A stretch of 64,000 nucleotides of DNA from a candidate division Zixibacteria bacterium SM23_81 (lineage in GTDB: Bacteria > SM23-81). The notes under the pieces are model-generated. The model was not told the origin of the DNA and ran no database searches. It saw only the letters and a list, made by a program, of their open reading frames with translations. Position 1 is the stretch's first letter; every line of letters begins with the position of its first letter. A program made the translations under genes and the position numbers. The DNA is taken from the NCBI GenBank assembly GCA_001304015.1, contig LJUY01000001.1, positions 124,001 through 188,000 of the forward strand, written 5' to 3'. This document shows, one piece after another, positions 7,777 to 15,904 of the stretch.

Positions 7777-8301
7777 TTATTTTTTTCTAGAGTTCTTTAT
7801 TGCCTTTATTGCTGATTGTATATGATAGATATCATCATCAGTAGAGATATAACCAGCAATAGATTTTGTTTGCACGTATTTGTATACTATACCTTGTTTC
7901 ACCAATTTATTCTTTACTTTTGCAAGTATTTTTTCTAAGACAGGTAGAGCTATTGGATCACCTATCGCCTTCAGAGTATTTATTGCGAGAGTAACGTACT
8001 TGCTATAACTATGAACGCCTCTAGATACTTTTGCACCTTCAACTATATTTATCAAACATTCAGTTGCTGGTTTGAGTAATGTTAGCAATTTTTCTTTGTC
8101 GATGTCTTCGCTCTCGTTCATGAGCACAATTATTCCTGTAGTAGCCTCCTCATAAACTTCCTTCCTATCATCCTTTAATGCCTTCGATAGGATTGGCACT
8201 GCTTGAATACCCAAGCCAGCTAACTCTAGAGCGGCTAAATATCTTTCATTAGCAGAGTTGCTTCTTAGCTTTCTCTCAAGCTCTATGATTTTTTTCGCCA
8301 T
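7777..8301 (-). CDS. Small HEAT-repeat protein (integron cassette gene)
   Basis: 174 residues; ATG 8301 follows AAAGGAGAAAAACA. Contains HEAT-like helical repeats (RYLAALELAGLGIQAVPILSKAL; KEVYEEATTGIIVLM; a later LKAIGDPIALPVLEKILAKV). There is no signal peptide, so it is probably cytoplasmic and a protein-binding scaffold. The gene is much more A+T-rich than its neighbours, as expected of a cassette of foreign origin. attC site a follows directly, attC site b lies upstream. Partner unknown. Confidence 0.75.
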   Translation of the reverse strand: MAKKIIELERKLRSNSANERYLAALELAGLGIQAVPILSKALKDDRKEVYEEATTGIIVLMNESEDIDKEKLLTLLKPATECLINIVEGAKVSRGVHSYSKYVTLAINTLKAIGDPIALPVLEKILAKVKNKLVKQGIVYKYVQTKSIAGYISTDDDIYHIQSAIKAIKNSRKK

Positions 8302-8676
8302 TGTTTTTCTCCTTTCGTTTTAATACCAAATTATTGTCTATTTATATTTTTGCTGGTATAAGAAAAAGATTGGGGGAGGACGTAAAAAATATTCTCTTAA
8401 GCTATATATATTGAAAAGTTATATAGATTTCCCAACAGATCTATGTCATAACACATCTCTATTGATCTCGTGCAAAAAAAACTGGTTATTTGAAATCTGC
8501 TTACTTTGTGCAAATTTTGAATTAACCTATAATATATTACTAGAAATGAGATTCATGTTTGTAACATTCTGTGAGCTTTTCTAAAAACCTTCTTCTGTAT
8601 ACTAGATCTTTTTTGAATTACTTTTAAGAAAATTCTAAATATTCAAATCTTCACTTTGAGTTATACTAAGAATTAC
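8302..8676. other. A+T-rich cassette leader without a recognisable gene
   Basis: 375 bp between attC b and the HEAT-repeat gene. It is strongly A+T-rich and contains poly-A/T stretches but no open frame of note. It may carry the promoter of the HEAT gene; I see no clear -35/-10 pair. Confidence 0.5.
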
Positions 8677-8776
8677 GTATAACGGCTGGGGCATCAGTTG
8701 CGGCGGGGCGGAGCTTGTTTTGACTTGATAAAAAACCTTGTTTTAAACCGCCGTCAACTGAATGCCCTTGATATTC
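8677..8776 (-). other. attC: Integron attC site b
   Basis: About 100 bp. Minus strand: degenerate R'' (GAATATC), GGGCATTCAGTTGACGGCGG (L''), centre with AAAACAAGGTTTTTTATC, CCGCCGCAACTGATGC (L') and GTTATAC (8683-8677, R'). Its L'' and L' arms are complementary and nearly the same as in sites a and d. It begins just after the stop of the 8778-9506 gene. Confidence 0.82.
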
Positions 8777-8777
8777 A

Positions 8778-9506
8778 TTAACCGCCTGCTCCGTGTCGCC
8801 TTAAGCTACACACGAATGCCTCCGCCACCCGAGCAGCAACTATCCCACTGATCAACGCTACGTGCTCCAAGTGAATGAACGGACCGGTTGAATCGAGGCC
8901 ACCTGTGTGATACAGGAACGCTACAGCAACCACCGATACGCCAGCGAGGTATACCAGACGACTAATACCCAAAGGGCTTGTAGGCCAAAGCAGCAGGAAA
9001 TGGACTACGTAGAATATCAAGACAACATGTAGTCCTCCAGGAACTGCCCAGTAAATTCTGTCGAGGCTTGTGAACACTGAACGCAGAGCGTAGGTTGGGG
9101 GAAGACAGGCCTCGCATATGTACGTATTGATAAGCGGACCTAATTGCAGTGCAAGATAGTGGTGGAAGATGTAGTATAGTGGCCATGTGAGATACGCAAT
9201 GGCCAAAGCCCATGCTGACCGGCGATAGAGCCCAATTGCGATGGCCATCCACAAGCAGGAAAATAGTATGATACGAAGAAGAGTACCGCTATCCGCGGTT
9301 AATCTGCTTGCGAAGAGCCAAACGTAATAAACAGTCCAGCCAAGATAGGAAAGGGCTGCTGCCAAGGGGGTACACCAGACATCTCTCGCTCGCGGAAGCC
9401 TATGTGGGCTTTGAGCTGGGGGCTGGGGAGTCTCCTTCGTGTCATTGACCACTGGCACTAGTGGTCGCGATTCAAACGGTGTATCAGCAGGCTTCACATC
9501 CTGCAT
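8778..9506 (-). CDS. Polytopic membrane protein (integron cassette gene)
   Basis: 242 residues; ATG 9506 is preceded by AGGAGG at eight bases. A proline-rich N-terminal tail of about 45 residues is followed by several hydrophobic segments (about 48-68, 75-95, 100-118, 152-175, 180-200 and 212-232), so roughly six membrane spans. No motif identifies a transporter or enzyme. Flanked by attC b (downstream) and attC c (upstream). Integral membrane protein of unknown role. Confidence 0.7.
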   Translation of the reverse strand: MQDVKPADTPFESRPLVPVVNDTKETPQPPAQSPHRLPRARDVWCTPLAAALSYLGWTVYYVWLFASRLTADSGTLLRIILFSCLWMAIAIGLYRRSAWALAIAYLTWPLYYIFHHYLALQLGPLINTYICEACLPPTYALRSVFTSLDRIYWAVPGGLHVVLIFYVVHFLLLWPTSPLGISRLVYLAGVSVVAVAFLYHTGGLDSTGPFIHLEHVALISGIVAARVAEAFVCSLRRHGAGG

Positions 9507-9799
9507 TGCTGAGCCTCCTATACTCTAGCTACAGAATCGTAGCGCAGCGGCTGTTAAAAAAAGGAAGCACTGCATCATTTAAGCTTGAACCTCGATATCC
9601 TAGCGACCACTGACGTGGATTCTGGCGACGAAGCCATTGATGACCTCAGCGAAATGATTATTGAGATCATTTGCTAGAAGCTCCAATTTAATAATACTGA
9701 TATATGTACTATGTTTCCTAACGCTTCGACCGCTATTAGACGGACATAAGGTTGACTGACTGTGCTGGGTGTTATTCGTCGCTAGCGATCCACACAAGC
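9507..9799. other. Cassette leader, no convincing gene
   Basis: 293 bp between attC c and the membrane-protein gene. A 65-codon minus-strand frame (9797-9600) opens two bases from attC c, but it has no hydrophobic core, known motif or good ribosome site, so I do not call it a gene. TCCTAAC at 9716-9722 resembles an R box, but no complementary L arms accompany it. Confidence 0.5.
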
Positions 9800-9898
9800 G
9801 CCTAACGGCAGGCGCATCAGTTGCGGCGGGGCGGACGGTGTCTTGACCTGAATGAATCCCTTCGTATGACCACTTTCAGCTGAATGACCTTGTGTGGG
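9800..9898 (-). other. attC: Integron attC site c
   Basis: About 99 bp. Minus strand: decayed R'' (CCACACA), AAGGTCATTCAGCTGAAAG (L'' side), a central stretch, CCGCCCCGCCGCAACTGATGC (L', one base longer than quoted limits avoided elsewhere) and GTTAGGC (9806-9800), a perfect R' box. The L' arm is the same as in site b; the L'' side has drifted. About 200 bp separate it from the stop of the 10099-11022 gene. Confidence 0.75.
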
Positions 9899-10098
9899 AC
9901 AGCAACACCTCACACCAACCAGTGAGAAACTAAGTCAGGCTGTGTAGTCTTGATAGAAACCAAAGTCTACTACCCCACCGGCTTGATGGTGAACTATTTT
10001 CTCTTGACTTAGAGGGCTTCATAAGGCTTAGGCGGCCAGGATCAATAGAATCACTAGAATCACTAGATCGCCATTGCCGTGCTTTTTGAAGCATTACT

Positions 10099-11022
10099 TC
10101 AATCTTTCTTGGTCTCGATCCACTTTGCATCTTTGAACACATAGTATGTGTCATCGCGCATTGCGCGAGCGCCCGTGCTAAACACCACACGGAATTGGTC
10201 CTTGTCCTTCGACAGAGACGTACAGAACCCCTTAAACTGAATCTCAGGGAATTTGCCCGTCTCTTTGATCCCAGCTAATTTCATTGGGTCAACCCAAACA
10301 TCCAGAAACTCGGGAACGAGCAGTTTCGTCTCCTTATCCACTTTCCCTCTGCATTCATTTCTTGGAAAGTGGAAGAAGGGATTCTCCAGCTTCTCCCTTA
10401 CAGGTATGCCATATGTGTCCGCAATTTGCTGTGCGTGCCGTTCTAGGTCCGCTCGCACCTCTGGTGCTGCATATAATCCACCGGTGCCTGCTGGAAGATA
10501 CTCGACGGCTAGGTTGTCTGATCTTTGCGCATTTGGACCTAAATATCCGGTCGTGCCAGAGTTGTAGACGCTAACCGCGAAAAGGAGATAGTCGTTGAGA
10601 AGCTGGTGGATATCGACAGGCTGCACGCTTGATGTTTTCGAGTCGATCCGTTGAGCGGTATCTCCAGTCGATGGTAGCCTCTTGAACGACTCCACCTCAG
10701 TGTGCCCTTCTAGGTACACAATCTCCACGAGGTCGCCTTTCTGGAATTCGTCAAAATTCTTAAGACGCGCTGCGAAATCTGCACTAGATATTGAAATCTC
10801 CAAGTATTCACTGACGACACTGAAATAATGGTACACGTCACAGATCTTGAGAGTATCTCCTCCGTCCAGCTTAACGACAATGTCCCCTACTTCAGGCGCT
10901 ATCGACTCAATAACTCCGGTAACCGTTTTGCGAGCCGCTCTGTCCTCGGCGATCGGAGTTGACGGTCTCAGGCAGACCATCGCACACGTCAAAAGAACGA
11001 GTAGCGTCGCTTTTGTTCTCAT
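10099..11022 (-). CDS. Secreted protein of unknown function (integron cassette gene)
   Basis: 307 residues; ATG 11022 follows GAGAGGAGGCCAGA. Signal peptide of about 25 residues (TKATLLVLLTCAMVCLRPS). Residues about 33-110 form a beta-rich segment (TVTGVIESIAPEVGDIVVKL; GDLVEIVYLEGHTEVESF) like small barrel domains that bind nothing specific. The rest includes an FPRNECRGKVDKETKLLVPEF stretch whose two halves I cannot match to a family, and a C-terminal strand ending DTYYVFKDAKWIETKKD. Probably periplasmic. It lies between attC d and attC c. Confidence 0.65.
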   Translation of the reverse strand: MRTKATLLVLLTCAMVCLRPSTPIAEDRAARKTVTGVIESIAPEVGDIVVKLDGGDTLKICDVYHYFSVVSEYLEISISSADFAARLKNFDEFQKGDLVEIVYLEGHTEVESFKRLPSTGDTAQRIDSKTSSVQPVDIHQLLNDYLLFAVSVYNSGTTGYLGPNAQRSDNLAVEYLPAGTGGLYAAPEVRADLERHAQQIADTYGIPVREKLENPFFHFPRNECRGKVDKETKLLVPEFLDVWVDPMKLAGIKETGKFPEIQFKGFCTSLSKDKDQFRVVFSTGARAMRDDTYYVFKDAKWIETKKD

Positions 11023-11088
11023 TCTGGCCTCCTCTCCCAGTGAGTTCAGTTCTCGATTGCGATTGTCGTGAATGGAGGTGCATCTGCC

Positions 11089-11185
11089 ACCTAACGGCTG
11101 GGCATCAGTTGAGGCGAGGTGGCGTTTGTATTGACCTGTAGTAAAACCTTGTTTTGATCGACGTCAACTGAATGCGCGGATTAGC
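11089..11185 (-). other. attC: Integron attC site d
   Basis: 97 bp. Minus strand: GCTAATC (11185-11179, decayed R''), GCGCATTCAGTTGACGTCG (L''), centre AAAACAAGGTTTTACTAC, CGCCTCAACTGATGCCC (L') and GTTAGGT (11095-11089), a perfect R' box. It starts 16 bp after the stop of the 11202-11951 gene. Confidence 0.85.
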
Positions 11186-11201
11186 TGGCCCAGCGCACTA
11201 T

Positions 11202-11951
11202 TCAGCGCTTTCCATACCAGCCATCAATCCTTCTCTCAAGCGAAACACCGTGAAGAAGCACCCTAGCTCCAGCATAGTGTGCAGTCAGGACATTCACGTA
11301 TTCGCCCTCAGTTTGGTCGCACCGTCCGTAGATCTGAGCTGAGTGAATAGCCTTGGTCGCAGTACCAAACCATCGCCGGCCGTCATCGAAGTAACTTGAC
11401 CCAAGCATCAGACACAGTCTGTGGCCCTTTGCTGCATCAAGGTGAATAAGTGTCAGGGATTGCCCAAAGTCCACCGCTTCGAATGAATTCTCAACAAAAC
11501 GGTCTCTTGGAGGATGGCTCTCGCAAAGGGCGGAGACGATAACATCACCTTCAGTGAGACATGGCCCATAGCCCACCACCGTGCTACACGAGGAGTCAGT
11601 GTAGATATAGTCCCAAGAGCCAAACCGCGCTTTCTTCTCGACGATTCCAACTTTGGACACAAAACCCCCCCCAGATACATTGATACTGGACTGCGCTGGA
11701 ATAGGTGTTCTACCGTTGAGAGTAAGAAATCCTGAATATTGTACCGATTCGTTTTGCGAGATCGAATGGCTCAATGTGTCGGATTGAGTTAAAGTAGACG
11801 CTATCTGGTCGTTTTCTCCCGTGCGCGGTGGACATTCCATCTTTATGAGACCGCCCTTTGCCTGTTCTTCCGATGGTCCGCTTCCGCAGCCAACGTTTGC
11901 GACCGACCACGCAGCCAGGAGTATGACCAAAATCATTTTTTTGACTAACAT
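11202..11951 (-). CDS. Lipoprotein of unknown function (integron cassette gene)
   Basis: 249 residues from ATG 11951; GGGGG sits eight bases upstream, whereas the ATG six bases earlier would be too close to it. Lipoprotein signal with lipobox SVANVGC (Cys about 22). The mature protein has a serine/threonine-rich stretch near 45-85, three further cysteines around CSTVVGYGPC, and a C-terminal segment with RRIDGWYGKR. No family recognised. Flanked by attC d and attC e; its two flanks and own orientation fit a one-gene cassette. Confidence 0.7.
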   Translation of the reverse strand: MLVKKMILVILLAAWSVANVGCGSGPSEEQAKGGLIKMECPPRTGENDQIASTLTQSDTLSHSISQNESVQYSGFLTLNGRTPIPAQSSINVSGGGFVSKVGIVEKKARFGSWDYIYTDSSCSTVVGYGPCLTEGDVIVSALCESHPPRDRFVENSFEAVDFGQSLTLIHLDAAKGHRLCLMLGSSYFDDGRRWFGTATKAIHSAQIYGRCDQTEGEYVNVLTAHYAGARVLLHGVSLERRIDGWYGKR

Positions 11952-11986
11952 TTGCATTACCCCCTTTTTCGATGCATATCTTCGCT

Positions 11987-12079
11987 AGCTAACGCTTAGC
12001 GCATCAGCTACGGTGGTGCTGTGTGTATTTTTACGCGTAAAATCTCTCCTTCGCCCTCAGCGGTCTGCATAGGCTTGGA
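11987..12079 (-). other. attC: Integron attC site e (degenerate)
   Basis: About 93 bp between the stop of the ankyrin gene and the lipoprotein gene. Minus strand ends with CCGTAGCTGATGCGC then TAAGC and GTTAGCT (11993-11987), an R'-like box with one mismatch. The other arm (TATGCAGACCGCTGAGG) is only partly complementary. Confidence 0.55.
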
Positions 12080-12087
12080 GAACGATG

Positions 12088-13029
12088 CTACATCCCTGCC
12101 CCAGCCTTCTTCAACATTTCGATAATGTCTGGATCTGTACTTAGCTTAAGGGCGTCGTTCCCGCTCTTGTCCTTTAGATTAACGTCAGCTCCCTTCTCAA
12201 GCAGTAATCTAACGACCGGGGCGTGTCCATGATTTGCAGCTAACATTAGGGGTGTGATGCTGTCTTTAATTGTTCGCGGATCAATGTAAGCTCCCTTCTT
12301 AAGCAGTAGTCTAACGACCTGGGGGTGCCCACGACTTGCAGCTAACATTAGAGGTGTGACGCCATCTTCATATGTACCCAGATTCACATCTGCTCCTTTG
12401 TCAAGAAGAGATTCGACAGTTTTAACGTAGCCACCTACCGTAGCACCGAACAGCGCCGTTGCACCTTCACTCTTGGTTTTAGCGTCGACGTTAGCGCCGA
12501 TGGCCAGCAAATAGCGAGTAATTTCGACGTACCCAAAATCTGACGCTTGGTGGAGGGGGGTTGAGTTATCCTCGTTGCCAAGGTTGACTCTGGCGCCCTT
12601 CTCAACAAGGTACTGCACGAACTCAAGCTGTCCATCGTAGGGGGAAGAATCACTCTCAGACACTAGTGGAGGCGGTGTCTCCGCTTTCGCCGTGGTTGAG
12701 AAAGGTTGCATTAGCATAGTAATAGTGCCGGCTCTACAGGCATACATCAGCGGCGTGGCTCCGGTTTTGCCTGGCGCGTTCACATCAGCCCCTTTGTCAA
12801 CGAGGTACTTGGCTATTTCGAAATGACCACTCCATATAGCCGTGTGCAATGGTGTCTTTTGATCTGTATCCTTCGCATCTACATCTACGCCAGTAGCTAT
12901 GAGCTGTTTTACCTTGTCTAAGTCACCAGCCTTTGCAGCTTCGTGGAGAGACAACCCACGTGCTGTACTAATAGAGATAACAGATATAGTGACCACTAGC
13001 AAGATACTGAGACTGAGGGTGTATTTCAT
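12088..13029 (-). CDS. Secreted ankyrin-repeat protein
   Basis: 313 residues from ATG 13029, which follows AAAGGAGGTGGCAAT; the longer frame lacks a site. Signal peptide (MKYTLSLSILLVVTISVIS). About seven ankyrin repeats follow, each with the TPLH/TPLM..A...GH...V..LL.KGADVN pattern (for example GQLEFVQYLVEKGARVN, GHPQVVRLLLKKGAYID). One repeat is interrupted by a Pro/Thr-rich insert near residues 100-135. Exported ankyrin proteins usually bind proteins in the periplasm or outside; no partner is seen. It is followed by attC e, so it may be a cassette gene. No clear attC was found upstream of it. Confidence 0.85.
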   Translation of the reverse strand: MKYTLSLSILLVVTISVISISTARGLSLHEAAKAGDLDKVKQLIATGVDVDAKDTDQKTPLHTAIWSGHFEIAKYLVDKGADVNAPGKTGATPLMYACRAGTITMLMQPFSTTAKAETPPPLVSESDSSPYDGQLEFVQYLVEKGARVNLGNEDNSTPLHQASDFGYVEITRYLLAIGANVDAKTKSEGATALFGATVGGYVKTVESLLDKGADVNLGTYEDGVTPLMLAASRGHPQVVRLLLKKGAYIDPRTIKDSITPLMLAANHGHAPVVRLLLEKGADVNLKDKSGNDALKLSTDPDIIEMLKKAGAGM

Positions 13030-13164
13030 ATTGCCACCTCCTTTTGGTTTCTGGAATCGCGCTAGTGTGCGAAGTTCTGGGTGAAGCCGACAAAAAGATG
13101 CCATAGAACAGGTGGATTCCCTTCACACTCTCCTGCAAACCGTTGTTCTTAGCTTGTTAAAGAG

Positions 13165-14001
13165 TCAATCCTGCTTGCTAATACTTTCCAAGGCTTTGGT
13201 CGCTTCCTGACTTATGTCTTCGTCTGTATCCTTAGCACCCTCGCGTAATGCTATCACGGCAGGATTTCCGATTTCACCGAGGGCCTCCCACAGGTTACCG
13301 GCTTGGTGAAAGCGCACGGGTGTCTCACTCCCAAACATGCTGATCCAGGAACTCGTGTATGGATTCTTAGGAAGCAACTGTTCATTAATTAAAGTTTTGA
13401 TGATTCTTTCCGTAGCAATGCCATTCTTGGCAAATTCCTTAAGAAGATGAGCGATTCCCATGTCACATACTCTGGACACGCCTTGCCAGTCGGAACCCCC
13501 GAAATTCAGACCACCTTCAAAGGCAAACGCAGGCACTACTTCTTTTCCATCGGCTAACAATTTTCCATCAAGCTTTAGAACGGGCACGGAAAGTACTATT
13601 GCGCCGCTGGTAACTTCTATCGATGTTCTCGGGTCAGTAAGAATCTTCCTTTCGAGTCCAAATCGAAGCGACATGTTCACGCTCAATGCATACTCCCGAG
13701 CGTCGGCTGATGGTGGAAATCCCACCTGCCTCAGCAACGATGCAAGCCTATCGCGGGTATAAGACTCTATTTTTGCATTGGTTACCGTGCTGTCATTTTG
13801 TGCAATCTTCAGAAGTGTCTCGTCGGCAGGCCGATTGGCGAGAGAAACGGTGATAGCGATATTCTTTGTGCGTGAAACTGCTGATTCCTCTTGAATTGCC
13901 GATTCCTCTTGAACTGATGAGTCATTTTGCTTACTGCATCCAACCAAGATCAAAACCGCGATGACCATTAGGACGGGGATAGTGATTCTACACCTTTTCA
14001 T
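13165..14001 (-). CDS. Lipoprotein with a C-terminal HEAT-like repeat
   Basis: 278 residues; ATG 14001 follows AAAGGAGACATCACT. Lipobox LILVGC (Cys about 22), then two direct repeats of EESAIQ/EESAVS. The middle contains beta-strand-rich sequence with two lipoprotein-type GG segments (FEGGLNFGGSDWQG), and the last 45 residues form a HEAT-like helix pair (LWEALGEIGNPAVIALREGAKDTDE...). No family recognised. The 80-bp leader is shared with the small lipoprotein gene at 2603-2944, and the gene has its own promoter at 14114-14142. Confidence 0.7.
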   Translation of the reverse strand: MKRCRITIPVLMVIAVLILVGCSKQNDSSVQEESAIQEESAVSRTKNIAITVSLANRPADETLLKIAQNDSTVTNAKIESYTRDRLASLLRQVGFPPSADAREYALSVNMSLRFGLERKILTDPRTSIEVTSGAIVLSVPVLKLDGKLLADGKEVVPAFAFEGGLNFGGSDWQGVSRVCDMGIAHLLKEFAKNGIATERIIKTLINEQLLPKNPYTSSWISMFGSETPVRFHQAGNLWEALGEIGNPAVIALREGAKDTDEDISQEATKALESISKQD

Positions 14002-14081
14002 AGTGATGTCTCCTTTCTGTCGAGCTTATAACTAGATGGTTTTCTTCGCTAAAACTTCTGACTGCCAATTGTCCAGATAAC
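14002..14081 (-). repeat. Shared lipoprotein leader, copy 2
   Basis: Near-identical to 2945-3023. Immediately upstream on the minus strand comes GCATAACAATTTGCGTG then TTATCTGG, so the shared part starts exactly after a G that precedes TT. This fits a cassette junction, though no full attC stands here. Confidence 0.7.
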
Positions 14082-14113
14082 ACGCAAATTGTTATGCGTT
14101 AATTTTCAAATCC

Positions 14114-14142
14114 ATTTTGACATAAGCGCTCTTTCATGTCAA
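14114..14142 (-). promoter_or_regulatory. Promoter of the 13165-14001 lipoprotein gene
   Basis: Minus strand: TTGACA (14142-14137), 17-bp spacer, CAAAAT (14119-14114). The spacer contains GCTTATG as in the promoter at 2154-2182. Confidence 0.65.
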
Positions 14143-14159
14143 GATAAATCTGAATTTTG

Positions 14160-14250
14160 CACCCCCAACTGTTAAAACAATCCAGACTATGCAAAGAGAG
14201 CATGATTTAAAAAAGCATTCCCCCGCTTAGTATCCTTGCCAGGGAGTTAA
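14160..14250 (-). repeat. Diverged partial copy of the promoter-upstream repeat
   Basis: Shows a decayed form of the block TTTGCATAGTCTGGATTGTT and a GC-rich CCTGGCAAGG stretch at the positions where units A and B have their blocks. No 10-bp repeats or hairpin. The rest of 14143-14334 holds nothing else I recognise. Confidence 0.45.
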
Positions 14251-14334
14251 AGTTTTTTAGTTAAACTTGTATCTACTAAATAATATGTTCCTATACCTCT
14301 CAGATCGGGAACGGCTTCCGAAACAAAGGATTTC

Positions 14335-15120
14335 TCAAAATGAACGCACCAGTGCTATTTTACTGTGACCTGCTGGATTAATATCGAAGCGAATTCCCAG
14401 TTTATTTTGTTGTTCAAGCATATACCCCTTACGAGCCATTTCTTCAGGAGTCTTGTGTAAAAAACTGTAGATTGCGAGTGCTCCATATGCGAGCCCATAA
14501 TAATCATTCCATGCACTATCAACTTCCTTTGGTACAGGTAGCCTCCATACATTACCCCAATGATCAACAATAACGTCAATATCAACTATCATTTCTTTCA
14601 TAGGCCGAAGAGTTAAATACAACAATGACGTCGCACCAAAAATAGTCCCGATTATTAACCTCTGTTTACGAGCTTTCTGAGCAAGAGAAAGCAAAGCTCC
14701 CTTGCTAACACGATCCCTCTCTTCCTGATCTGTTATAGTACGTACCTTTTCAAGCTCTTTTTCTGCAGGACATGGTATGAGCATTGTCAATGCTGCAACA
14801 CCACCCAAAAGCCCTCCTGCTAGTATAGCTCCCGCAGAGCCTTCTCCATCACCTCCTGCTTCATCACTTGAAGTGGTGCCCCAAATAATCATTCCTGCTC
14901 CTATCATCAATCCCGAAGTCCCAGCAATTATTTTATTCCTATGAGACTTTTGGGCAGCTTGTTCAAGATACCTCTCTGCCACAGAAACGGTAGTGTCTGG
15001 AGCCATACTTCTCTCATTGTTCAGCGTACCCTGATAGCCATTCTGATTAGGTACATCGGCTAGAACTTCCACCGATAGTAGAACCAGCGATAGCATCACC
15101 ACAAAAGTGGTCTCTCGCAT
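14335..15120 (-). CDS. Secreted or membrane protein with a glycine-rich membrane hairpin
   Basis: 261 residues; ATG 15120 follows AGGAGGCGCGAT. The first 45 residues (signal peptide ending VEVLADVP, then GYQGTLNNE and DTTVS) closely resemble the N-terminus of the fibre protein at 2057, but everything after is unrelated: a Lys/Arg-rich stretch, a glycine-rich hydrophobic segment (IIAGTSGLMIGAGMIIWG, about 65-82), a second (AGAILAGGLLGGVAALTML, about 96-114), a third near 155-170, and a C-terminal LGIRFDINPAGHSKIALVRSF typical of a DUF5683-like tail. It looks like a promoter plus signal-peptide module joined to another gene body. Function unknown. Confidence 0.7.
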   Translation of the reverse strand: MRETTFVVMLSLVLLSVEVLADVPNQNGYQGTLNNERSMAPDTTVSVAERYLEQAAQKSHRNKIIAGTSGLMIGAGMIIWGTTSSDEAGGDGEGSAGAILAGGLLGGVAALTMLIPCPAEKELEKVRTITDQEERDRVSKGALLSLAQKARKQRLIIGTIFGATSLLYLTLRPMKEMIVDIDVIVDHWGNVWRLPVPKEVDSAWNDYYGLAYGALAIYSFLHKTPEEMARKGYMLEQQNKLGIRFDINPAGHSKIALVRSF

Positions 15121-15222
15121 ATCGCGCCTCCTGAAAGATGGCGAATTAACAAGGAAAAGAAAAGTGACTGCATGATCCTTTACCTACTTATGATTATAAA
15201 TACATGCTTAATTTTCAAAATC

Positions 15223-15251
15223 ATCTTATCATAACTGCTATTCTTTGTCAA
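15223..15251 (-). promoter_or_regulatory. Promoter of the 14335-15120 gene
   Basis: Minus strand: TTGACA (15251-15246), 17-bp spacer with GCAGTTATGA, TAAGAT (15228-15223). Same family as the promoters at 2154 and 6010. Confidence 0.7.
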
Positions 15252-15593
15252 GGATAATCTGAATTAACATCCAAATTTCGATATCTCACTTATCTTCGTT
15301 TCGTTCGCTCCTCTTTCCCATTACATCAGTCGATGAAAGAAGTCATTAGTTCCCGAAAGTTTTCAATGAGATGTTTTTATAGGTATAAAAAAGCCCACGT
15401 CCGAAATAGGATCTTGGACCTCAAACGCGCTGATCTGCATTACGAGCTTTTGTTAAGAACCTCAATAAAAACGAACAATTGACCCTCTGCTCAATTTTGT
15501 ATTTGATGAGGACCTTCTCTCATACATGCAATAGATACAAAAAAAACCTCACTCACTCGCAGCGAGGGTTGATGAGTGCCTTTGATACGACCT

Positions 15594-15767
15594 CAAAATT
15601 TGTTTCGAATTTGTTTCAATTTTATGGTCAAATATGGTCAATTTTGGTAATTTATGGTGCGATGCTTAATCTGTTGAACAGACAATAAAAAGAGGGAGTT
15701 GCAGGAACTTCAAGAACTTACACAACCCCCTCATTTTGGATTTCAAGGTCTGACCCTCCGACCCTGA
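15594..15767 (-). repeat. Dispersed repeat unit D
   Basis: Contains the terminator-like hairpin (15732-15693) and four 10-bp repeats (TTGACCATAA type, 15660-15624), with the linker GTCTGTTCAACAGATTAAGC identical to that of unit E. The upstream edge on the minus strand (15767-15740) reads GGGTCAGACCTTGAAATCC, which might be a decayed anticodon arm. The rest of 15252-16122 has no gene: two weak hairpins near 15370 and 15545 and the inverted repeat listed separately. Confidence 0.65.
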
Positions 15768-15904
15768 AAATAGTTATGCTTCTTATTACAATTACTTACC
15801 GGTCACCCTAAAACTTCCCAACACCCAAACTTCATATTTGTTTTTGCCAGATTTCAAAATCTTTGTTTGTTCCCAATGTCTGCGCAACCGCCAAGAATGC
15901 TCTA

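Noticed and set aside
9716-9776. Short attC between TCCTAAC and GTTATTC
   Set aside because: R-like boxes are present but the inner arms are not complementary.
9600-9797. 65-codon minus-strand frame between attC c and the membrane-protein gene
   Set aside because: It starts two bases from the attC, has no good ribosome site, hydrophobic core or motif, and its codons look random.
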